NCBI GenBank assembly: GCA_011523485.1
Contig: WTGR01000565.1
Location: 1 to 5,269, forward strand
Direction: 5' to 3'
Length of the DNA stretch: 5,269 bases
DNA from: Acidobacteriota bacterium
Lineage (GTDB): Bacteria; Acidobacteriota; Vicinamibacteria; Vicinamibacterales; UBA8438
The notes beneath the pieces are model-generated. The model ran no database searches, was not told the origin of the DNA, and saw only the letters and a list, made by a program, of their open reading frames with translations. Each line of letters starts with the position of its first letter. Position 1 is the stretch's first letter. The position numbers and the translations under genes are program-made. Shown piece after piece: positions 1 through 5,269 of this stretch.

Positions 1-1
1 A

Positions 2-817
2 TCCCCGCCTGCACGGACGGAGATCGAGCGACCGGCGCCGCGACCGGTACCGGCTGCCGCGCCGCGGCGAGCGGAGGCGGCACCGGCGCCCGCGGAACCT
101 GTCCGCCGGCCGCCGGCGAACGCGGGCCGCGACCTGCCCGTGATCGATGGCTGGAGGCGGGCCGAGCCGGCGGAGATGGACGGGAACACGGTTGCGCGCA
201 ACAACGGGAACTCCCGCGACCTGCCGCCGCTGCCGGCCGTGAACCTCGACCCGCCGACTACCGGAGGCGCCGCCGGATCTCCCCTGCCGGCAACCGAGGA
301 GCTCGTCGTTGCGGCGGACTCCGTGATCGGCCTGCAGATCGATACGTTCGTCAGCACGGACCGCGCACAGGTGGAGGACGACGTACAGGCGCGGGTGACG
401 CGCGACGTGATGGTTTCGCGCCGGGTCGCCATCCCCGCCGGCAGCGTGGTCAACGGATCGGTAGTCATGGTAGAACGGGGCGGCAAGCTGAAAGGGACCG
501 CCCGCCTCGGCGTCCGCTTCCATACCGTCGTGTTCGACGACGGCGTCGAGGCGCCCATCGCAACCGAGACCGTCTATCGCGAGGGAAGCTCCCGCGGGCG
601 CGACAACGCGGCCAAGATTGGCGGCGGCGCGGTCGCCGGGGCCATCCTCGGCGCGATCTTCGGCGGCGGCCGCGGCGCGGCGATCGGCGGCGCCGCCGGG
701 GCCGCGGGCGGCACGGCGGCGGCCGCCGCGGGCGACGCGGAGCCGGCGACGCTGGCGGCGGGTACGACGTTGACCGTCCGACTTTCGCGGCCGGTCAGCG
801 TGACCGTGGAGCAATAG
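2..817 (+). CDS. 5'-truncated gene: Pro/Ala-rich protein with VirB10-like beta segment and glycine zipper
   Basis: I do not recognise a named family; the function is unknown. The frame is open from base 2 to the TAG at 815-817, so the true start most likely lies left of the window. A GTG at 140 could be a start, but it falls inside a continuous Pro/Ala/Arg-rich stretch (about 2-300) that reads as a disordered linker, and no Shine-Dalgarno sequence stands out before it. Next comes a probable beta domain (about 311-590) with phrases such as IPAGSVVNGSV and VTRDV, resembling the 'iPkGs.l.G' pattern of VirB10/TrbI C-terminal domains. A Gly/Ala block at 620-733 has repeated GxxxG spacing (GGGAVAGAILGAIFGGG), typical of glycine-zipper membrane hairpins of the YMGG or 17-kDa-antigen kind. 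The protein ends with another beta-like segment, LAAGTTLTVRLSRPVSV. I infer an envelope-associated protein. The VirB10 resemblance is weak, and no other type IV secretion gene is visible. It precedes the acyltransferase gene by about 45 bp in the same direction. Confidence 0.75.
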   Translation, partial: SPPARTEIERPAPRPVPAAAPRRAEAAPAPAEPVRRPPANAGRDLPVIDGWRRAEPAEMDGNTVARNNGNSRDLPPLPAVNLDPPTTGGAAGSPLPATEELVVAADSVIGLQIDTFVSTDRAQVEDDVQARVTRDVMVSRRVAIPAGSVVNGSVVMVERGGKLKGTARLGVRFHTVVFDDGVEAPIATETVYREGSSRGRDNAAKIGGGAVAGAILGAIFGGGRGAAIGGAAGAAGGTAAAAAGDAEPATLAAGTTLTVRLSRPVSVTVEQ

Positions 818-846
818 CCGGCGAGCCCGGAGGCCGTTCATCTCCG

Positions 847-855
847 TGCTATAGT
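847..855 (+). promoter_or_regulatory. Extended -10 promoter (TGC-TATAGT)
   Basis: The sequence TGCTATAGT matches the extended -10 consensus TGnTATAAT with one mismatch, and is an AT-rich island in very GC-rich DNA. No good -35 hexamer is seen 17 bp upstream, which extended -10 promoters can tolerate. A transcript starting 6-8 bases downstream would begin at about 861-863, coinciding with the GTG at 863, so the message may be leaderless. The motif sits in the short gap after the upstream stop codon, where a promoter for the following genes would be expected. Confidence 0.5.
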
Positions 856-862
856 GCTGGCC

Positions 863-2002
863 GTGCCGCAGGACGAGATCACGCAAGCCGTGCTCGCCCG
901 CGACGAAGTGGTCCGGTATCTCGAAGGTCGCGGCGGTCAGACGCGGGATCAGGCGCACGCCGCCATTCACGGCTACCTCGAAGAGCTTCGCACCACGCAG
1001 CGGTACCGCATATACCGCGCGCTTCAGCATCCGCTCTACCCCCTGCTCCGCAAGATCAACCGCATCAGCGAAGGAATCGACATCGTCCGCTCGGCGACCC
1101 GGACCAAGCGGGTCGTCTACGCGTCGAATCACAAGAGCCACACCGACTGGATGGTGCAGCCGCTCGTGATCGACGATATCGGCATCCGCCCGCCGGTCAT
1201 TGCGGCCGGCAGCAACCTCTACGGCGGTGCGCTCGGGCTCATCCAGAAGCACGTCACCGGGGCCATCCCCATTCGCCGGGGGACGAAGGACCCTGCCTAT
1301 CTCGTCACGCTCAAGGCGTACGTGGCCGAGTTGCTCCGCCGGACCGATCTCCTCCTGTACCTGGAAGGCGGACGCAGCTACAGCGGCGAGATCAAGCCGT
1401 TCAAGACCGGGCTGCTGCATGCCGCGGCACAGGCGGACCGGAAAGAGAAGGAGTTGGTCATCGTCCCGACCGCCATCGCCTACGACCTGGTCATCGAGGA
1501 CTTCGTGCTGTCCCGCCAGCGGATCAAGCGCGTCCAGCGCCCCTTCCACCAGGAGCTGGCGGAAATGCTGAGATACACCGTCGGCTACCAGTCGCGGAGC
1601 ATCGTCACCTTCGGACCCCCGATTCGCTTCGACGGCTACGATCCCGACAATCGTCGCGACATGGTGCGCCTCAAGCGCCGCGTGCGCGACGCGATCGGCC
1701 GCCTGTACAAGGTGGTTCCCACGGCCCTGCTGGCGGCGGCGATTCGGCCCTCCATCGAACGCGCGGAGCTCGAGGACAGGATCGACGGGCTCATCGAGGT
1801 GCTGCGATCCGCGGGCGCGAATCTGGACGTCGAGACCGGCTGCGCCGCCGTCGAATCGGCGACGGATCCGTTGGCGGCCCGCGGCATCCTGGTGGTGGAA
1901 GGAGCGCGTTTCCGGGTCCGCGAGCGGGTGGTCCTGCGTTATTATGCGCGGTCGCTCGATCACCTGCTCGCCCATCGTGGGGAATCGGCCCTGACCCACT
2001 AG
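863..2002 (+). CDS. PlsB-like glycerol-3-phosphate/lysophosphatidate acyltransferase (short form)
   Basis: Membrane-associated acyltransferase of the PlsB/LPLAT superfamily, expected to move an acyl chain to glycerol 3-phosphate (or a related acceptor) at the inner membrane in phospholipid synthesis. All four family blocks are present (379-residue numbering): block I NHKSHTD with the catalytic HX4D pair H90/D95; PPVIAAGSNL at 110-119, then block II GAIPIRRG at 133-140; block III YLEGGRSYSGE at 166-176; block IV IVPTAIAYD at 200-208. EGGRS in block III and the IAAG.NL segment favour the GPAT/DHAPAT (PlsB) branch over PlsC, which usually has FPEGTRS. At about 380 residues it is less than half the length of E. 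coli PlsB (about 800) and keeps little beyond the catalytic core plus a helical C-terminus of about 100 residues. The GTG at 854 gives three more residues but lies inside the -10 motif, so I prefer 863. The only GGAGG upstream (829-833) is too far from either start. The acceptor (glycerol 3-phosphate, DHAP or a lysolipid) cannot be fixed from sequence. The stop overlaps the next gene's start. Confidence 0.9.
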   Translation: MPQDEITQAVLARDEVVRYLEGRGGQTRDQAHAAIHGYLEELRTTQRYRIYRALQHPLYPLLRKINRISEGIDIVRSATRTKRVVYASNHKSHTDWMVQPLVIDDIGIRPPVIAAGSNLYGGALGLIQKHVTGAIPIRRGTKDPAYLVTLKAYVAELLRRTDLLLYLEGGRSYSGEIKPFKTGLLHAAAQADRKEKELVIVPTAIAYDLVIEDFVLSRQRIKRVQRPFHQELAEMLRYTVGYQSRSIVTFGPPIRFDGYDPDNRRDMVRLKRRVRDAIGRLYKVVPTALLAAAIRPSIERAELEDRIDGLIEVLRSAGANLDVETGCAAVESATDPLAARGILVVEGARFRVRERVVLRYYARSLDHLLAHRGESALTH

Positions 2003-2004
2003 TG
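2000..2004 (+). promoter_or_regulatory. TAGTG stop/start overlap (translational coupling)
   Basis: The acyltransferase stop TAG (2000-2002) shares its G with the GTG start (2002-2004) of the proline dehydrogenase gene. No Shine-Dalgarno sequence lies at a useful distance; the nearest purine run, GGGGA at 1979-1983, is 18 bases away. Re-initiation by ribosomes finishing the upstream gene is therefore the likely route of translation. Confidence 0.6.
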
Positions 2005-2985
2005 GAGCTCACCCCCTCGACCGTGCTGGATGCCGTCTCGCGCCGGCTGTTTCTCGCGCTGGCGGGAAATCGTACGCTCAAGGCCGCCGCCTCCCGGTAC
2101 GGCATGCGCGGTCCGCACGGCGTCGCCCGACGCTTCATCGGCGGCCGGAACGTCACCGAGGCCATCGAAGCAGCTCGCCGTCTGGAGCGACGCGGCCTGC
2201 TCCACACGTTCAACTACCTGGGCGAGCACGTGCGCAGCCCGGAAGCGGCCGAAGCGGCCACCATCGCCTACCTCTGGGTGATCGAGTCGGTCAGTCTGGC
2301 CGGCATGACCTGCAACCTGTCGGTGAAGCTGACGCAACTCGGGCTCGAGCTCGACGCCGGGCTGTGCCGGGACAATCTGAAGCGCATCCTGACCCACACC
2401 GACGCCCGCCGCTGCTTCGTCCGGGTCGACATGGAGGGCTCGCCGCTGATCGACAGTACGCTGGACGTCGTGGCGGCGATGCGGACGAGCGGATACGGGC
2501 ATCTCGGCGTCGTCCTGCAGTCGGCTCTCCGCCGTACGCCGGACGATCTCGCCCGCGTCACCGAGCTCGGACTCCCGGTCCGGCTCGTGAAGGGCGCCTA
2601 CAAGGAGCCGGCGGACGTGGCCTTCCAGGACAAGCGGGAGGTCGACAGCGCCTTCGTGCAGTTGACGGAGACGCTGCTCGACACCGGCGTCCATCCTGCG
2701 TTCGCCACCCACGATCCCCGCATGATCCGCGCCGTCCGCGCGGCCGCCGGCGCGCGCGGCATCGGGCGCGATCGGTTCGAGTTCCAGATGCTGTACGGGG
2801 TGCGGCGCGACCTGCAGGCCGCGCTCGAGGCGCAGGGCTACGCCGTACGGATCTACCTGCCGTTCGGCGGCGACTGGTTCCCCTACTTCATGCGCCGGCT
2901 CGCGGAGCGTCCGGCGAACGTGCTGTTCGTCGTGCGCAGCCTCCTGCACGAGCAGCTCGGCGACCAGCGCGGCTACGGTGAATAG
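2002..2985 (+). CDS. Proline dehydrogenase (monofunctional PRODH, FAD-dependent)
   Basis: Oxidises L-proline to delta-1-pyrroline-5-carboxylate with FAD and passes the electrons to the quinone pool; first step of proline catabolism to glutamate, normally at the inner face of the membrane. The 327-residue length fits one-domain PRODHs (about 300-330) rather than the bifunctional PutA. The beta-alpha barrel motifs appear in order: NLSVKLTQLG (105-114), RVDMEGS (141-147), VVLQ (170-173), RLVKGAY (194-200), ATHD (235-238), FEFQMLYG (259-266), RIYLPFG (283-289) and YFMRRLAERP (295-304). The last is the substrate-carboxylate signature YxxRRxxE with R298/R299. K109, D143, R194, Y285 and the R298/R299 pair correspond, with a constant offset of about 10, to the residues I recall as active-site positions in Thermus thermophilus PRODH, so the enzyme looks intact. 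The start is fixed by the overlap with the upstream stop, and the N-terminal length fits the family. No P5C dehydrogenase gene is in the window, so the second step must be encoded elsewhere. Symbols in use include putB, fadM and pruB; none is chosen. Confidence 0.93.
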   Translation: MELTPSTVLDAVSRRLFLALAGNRTLKAAASRYGMRGPHGVARRFIGGRNVTEAIEAARRLERRGLLHTFNYLGEHVRSPEAAEAATIAYLWVIESVSLAGMTCNLSVKLTQLGLELDAGLCRDNLKRILTHTDARRCFVRVDMEGSPLIDSTLDVVAAMRTSGYGHLGVVLQSALRRTPDDLARVTELGLPVRLVKGAYKEPADVAFQDKREVDSAFVQLTETLLDTGVHPAFATHDPRMIRAVRAAAGARGIGRDRFEFQMLYGVRRDLQAALEAQGYAVRIYLPFGGDWFPYFMRRLAERPANVLFVVRSLLHEQLGDQRGYGE

Positions 2986-2999
2986 CGGCACCGCGGCCC

Positions 3000-3003
3000 A
3001 GGA
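3000..3003 (+). promoter_or_regulatory. Ribosome-binding site of the DUF5916 gene
   Basis: AGGA lies six bases before the ATG at 3010, a normal Shine-Dalgarno distance. It favours ATG 3010 over the adjacent in-frame GTG at 3007, which would leave only three bases of spacing. Confidence 0.5.
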
Positions 3004-3009
3004 CGCGTG

Positions 3010-5269
3010 ATGCGACTTGGCGAAGCATCGGGGCCGCAGAGGCGCCGTGCTCGTGCGGCCGGCGTCTGTTTGGGTCTCGCCGCCGTCGTCGCGGGGGCAA
3101 TTCCCTCCCAGGCCGGACAGACGACCGCCGGCGCACTCGACGTCCGCGCACTCGACGGACCGCCGCCGCCGAGCCCCCCGGCAATCATCGCCCGCGACGC
3201 GGCCGGCCGCGCCACGCTCCGGGCAGTACGCCTGGAAGAGTCGCTGGCCATCGACGGCGAGCTCGACGAGCACATCTATCGCGACATTCCACCAGCCTCC
3301 GACTTCATCCAGGTGTTGCCGAACGAGGGCGAGCCCGCCACCGAGCAGACCGAGATCTGGGTCGCGTTCGACGACGAGAACCTGTACGTGTCGGGCCGCT
3401 GTCTCAACGCGGCGCCGGAATCCGAGTGGGTGGCCAACGACATGCGCCGCGACGGCATGGGGCTGGGACAGTACGTCGGCATCCTGCTCGACACGTTCCA
3501 CGACCGCCGCAACGCCGTCGAGCTGGTCATCAACCCGCTCGGCGGACGGCTGGACGGACAGATCACCAACGAGCGCGCCTGGAACGGCGACTGGAATCCG
3601 GTCTGGAGCGTCCGGGTCGGCCGTTTCGACGGCGGCTGGACGTTCGAGGCGGCCATTCCGTTCAAGTCGCTGCGCTATCGGCCGGGCCGCGCCCAGACCT
3701 GGGGCTTCAACGTCGAGCGGCGCGTCGTCTGGAAGAACGAGTACTCGGCGCTGGTGCCGCTGCCCGCCTCCTGGGGCTACGGCGCCATCATGCAGGTGTC
3801 GCAGGCCGCCACGCTGGTCGGCCTCGAGGCGCCCGACGCGGGCCTCGACCTGGAGCTCAAGCCCTACGCCATCGGCGAGGCCAGCGGCGTTCGCGCGGCG
3901 GGGCCGCGCCTTTCGAACGACATGGCCGGGGACATGGGGCTCGACGTCAAGTACGGCGTCACCGAGAACCTGGTGGCCGACCTGACCCTGAACACCGACT
4001 TCGCCCAGGTGGAGGCCGACGAGCAGCAGATCAACCTGACGCGGTTCAGCCTGTTCTTCCCCGAAAAGCGCGAGTTCTTCCTCGAGAACCAGGGCGTGTT
4101 CTCGTTCGGCGGCGAGGCCGGCGCCGGCCAGTTCGCCGGCATCAGCAACACGCCGATCCTCTTCTACAGCCGGCAGATCGGCCTGAACCGCGGACGCGAG
4201 GTGCCCATCGACGCCGGCGGCCGTCTCACTGGCAGGATCGGCAGGTACAGCCTCGGGATGCTGAACATCCAGACCGCCGACGCGCCGGCCGCGAGTGCAC
4301 GCGCCACCAACTTCTCGGTCCTCCGCGTCCGGCGCGACATCCTCCGGCGCAGCAACATCGGGGCGCTGTTCACCGGCCGCTCGGTGTCGCGGGTCGGCCC
4401 CGGATCCAACGCGGCGTACGGCGTCGACGGCCTCTTCTCCTTCCATCAGAACCTCAACATCAGCACCTACTGGGCCGAGACGCGCACACCGGGGGCAGGT
4501 CTCGGCGACGACGAGACGAGCTACCGGGCCCAGCTCGACTACACCGGCGACCGCTACGGCCTGCAGTTGGAGCGACTCACCGTCGGCGAGGACTTCAACC
4601 CGGAGATCGGCTTCCTGCGGCGCCGCGACTTCGAGCAGAGCTTCGGGCTGTTCCGGTTCAGTCCGCGCCCGCGGTCGATCGAGTCGATCCGGCAGTTCTT
4701 CTGGGAAGGACAGCTCGACTACATCACTGACCGGCAGGGCGTGCTCGAGACACGGCAGGCGCGTGGCCGGTTCGCAACGGAGCTGGAGAGCGGCGACCTC
4801 TTCGACGTCATCTACAGCCGCAACTACGAGTTCCTCGCACACCCGTTTCAGATTGCCCCGGGCGTCGCCATCCCGGTGGGCGGCTACCGTTTCGACGACA
4901 TCGAGGTGGGGTACTCGCTGGGGCAGCAGCACCGCGTCTCCGGCCGCGTCTCCGCCCAGCACGGCGGCTTCTACGGCGGCACGAAGACGAGCCTGAACCT
5001 CGGGCTCGGCAGCGCGTTCTCCGGGACCCGCGTGGAGATCACGCCGCAACTGTCGATAGAGCCGAACCTGTCGTTCAACAGGATCGATCTGCCCGTGGGC
5101 CGCTTCGACACGACGCTCGTGAGCACGCGGACGATCTACGCCGTGAACCCGCTGATGTTCGTCAGCGCCCTGGTGCAGTACAACTCCGCCACCGGCGGCG
5201 TCGGCACCAACATCCGGCTGCGCTGGGAGTACCACCCGGGCAGCGAGCTGTTCGTCGTCTACAACGAGA
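3010..5269 (+). CDS. Secreted CBM9-like/DUF5916 outer-membrane beta-barrel protein (3'-truncated)
   Basis: The frame is open for 753 codons with no stop before the window ends, so the gene is partial at its 3' end. An N-terminal Sec-type signal peptide is visible: basic RRRAR (11-15), hydrophobic core at about 17-31, likely cleavage after SQA (33-35). A short Pro-rich spacer (PPPPSPP) precedes a CBM9-like beta-sandwich at about 81-245, with IDGELDE (81-87), FDDENLYVSGRC and the WGFNVERR edge beginning at W231. The DUF5916 region starts at about 278 and carries the family hallmarks NTDFAQVEAD (328-337), FFPEKREFFLEN (349-360) and DFNPEIGFLRR (528-538). It continues as alternating aromatic and polar strands separated by turns, as in an outer-membrane beta barrel. 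The known length range suggests only the last barrel strands are missing. Biochemical function is not established for the family: an outer-membrane carbohydrate-binding or transport role is inferred from the architecture. No glycoside hydrolase, TonB or SusD-like partner is visible nearby. It starts 24 bp after the proline dehydrogenase stop and is probably co-transcribed. Confidence 0.9.
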   Translation, partial: MRLGEASGPQRRRARAAGVCLGLAAVVAGAIPSQAGQTTAGALDVRALDGPPPPSPPAIIARDAAGRATLRAVRLEESLAIDGELDEHIYRDIPPASDFIQVLPNEGEPATEQTEIWVAFDDENLYVSGRCLNAAPESEWVANDMRRDGMGLGQYVGILLDTFHDRRNAVELVINPLGGRLDGQITNERAWNGDWNPVWSVRVGRFDGGWTFEAAIPFKSLRYRPGRAQTWGFNVERRVVWKNEYSALVPLPASWGYGAIMQVSQAATLVGLEAPDAGLDLELKPYAIGEASGVRAAGPRLSNDMAGDMGLDVKYGVTENLVADLTLNTDFAQVEADEQQINLTRFSLFFPEKREFFLENQGVFSFGGEAGAGQFAGISNTPILFYSRQIGLNRGREVPIDAGGRLTGRIGRYSLGMLNIQTADAPAASARATNFSVLRVRRDILRRSNIGALFTGRSVSRVGPGSNAAYGVDGLFSFHQNLNISTYWAETRTPGAGLGDDETSYRAQLDYTGDRYGLQLERLTVGEDFNPEIGFLRRRDFEQSFGLFRFSPRPRSIESIRQFFWEGQLDYITDRQGVLETRQARGRFATELESGDLFDVIYSRNYEFLAHPFQIAPGVAIPVGGYRFDDIEVGYSLGQQHRVSGRVSAQHGGFYGGTKTSLNLGLGSAFSGTRVEITPQLSIEPNLSFNRIDLPVGRFDTTLVSTRTIYAVNPLMFVSALVQYNSATGGVGTNIRLRWEYHPGSELFVVYNE

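Noticed and set aside
140..142. GTG at 140 as the start of the first gene
   Set aside because: The same frame is open to the left edge with matching Pro/Ala-rich composition, and no Shine-Dalgarno sequence precedes it; an internal codon of a truncated gene is more likely.
818..853. Terminator between the first and second genes
   Set aside because: Only loose GC-rich complementarity is present with no T tract, so an intrinsic terminator cannot be supported.
1200..1571. Alternative + frame open inside the acyltransferase gene
   Set aside because: Its translation is dominated by Ser, Arg, Pro and Thr, typical of an out-of-frame reading of GC-rich DNA, and it overlaps the catalytic core of the true gene.
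1940..1945. TATTAT as an internal -10 for the proline dehydrogenase gene
   Set aside because: It encodes part of an Arg-Tyr-Tyr stretch near the acyltransferase C-terminus, has no good -35 partner or TGn extension, and the TAGTG overlap already explains expression.
2242..2259. Tandem 9-bp duplication GAAGCGGCC x2
   Set aside because: It encodes EAAEAA in a helix of proline dehydrogenase; two copies of a GC-rich 9-mer are likely by chance or simple slippage and have no evident function.
3017..4730. Long alternative + frames (3017-3985, 3426-4730) within the DUF5916 gene
   Set aside because: Both give Arg/Ser/Pro- or Arg/Gly/Ala-rich nonsense, while frame 1 shows a signal peptide, a CBM9-like domain and DUF5916 hallmarks without a stop.
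1999..5235. Minus-strand 1078-codon open frame as a real gene
   Set aside because: It lies codon-for-codon opposite two well-supported genes with clear family motifs. Its translation is a low-complexity mix rich in Ala, Val, Arg, Glu, Asp and His with no recognisable domain, and rarity of TTA/CTA/TCA explains its length.

Overview
The window is a high-GC bacterial segment in which everything supportable lies on the + strand: four densely packed protein genes, the first cut by the left edge and the last by the right edge. C and G dominate third codon positions. No RNA gene, mobile element, CRISPR array, or strong intrinsic terminator was seen. The gene set (a Gly-zipper/VirB10-like protein, a PlsB-like acyltransferase, a one-domain proline dehydrogenase, and a CBM9-like plus DUF5916 outer-membrane protein) suggests a Gram-negative soil- or marine-type bacterium. 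Acidobacteriota, for example a Vicinamibacteria-like lineage, is my best guess, because DUF5916 proteins are common there; this is inference from gene content, not a phylogenetic result.

Layout: (1) positions 2-817 hold the 3' part of a gene for a Pro/Ala-rich protein with a beta-type domain, a glycine-zipper hairpin and a short C-terminal beta segment. (2) After a short gap containing a clear extended -10 promoter motif, 863-2002 encodes a short glycerol-3-phosphate acyltransferase-like enzyme. (3) Its TAG stop shares one base with the GTG start of a proline dehydrogenase gene (2002-2985). (4) After 24 bp, an ATG at 3010 with an AGGA ribosome-binding site starts a secreted protein with a CBM9-like domain and a DUF5916 beta barrel. 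That reading frame stays open to the right edge and probably lacks only its last few dozen residues.

Genes 2-4 look like one transcription unit driven from the promoter at about 847-855, with translational coupling between genes 2 and 3. The products do not form an obvious single pathway: one acts in membrane lipid synthesis, one in proline oxidation feeding electrons to the respiratory chain, and one in the outer membrane. The common theme may be the cell envelope, but that is speculative. I found no convincing new defence or mobile system here. The most useful observations are the probable leaderless start of the acyltransferase gene, the tight coupling of two metabolically unrelated enzymes, and a 3.2-kb antisense open frame that codon usage explains.
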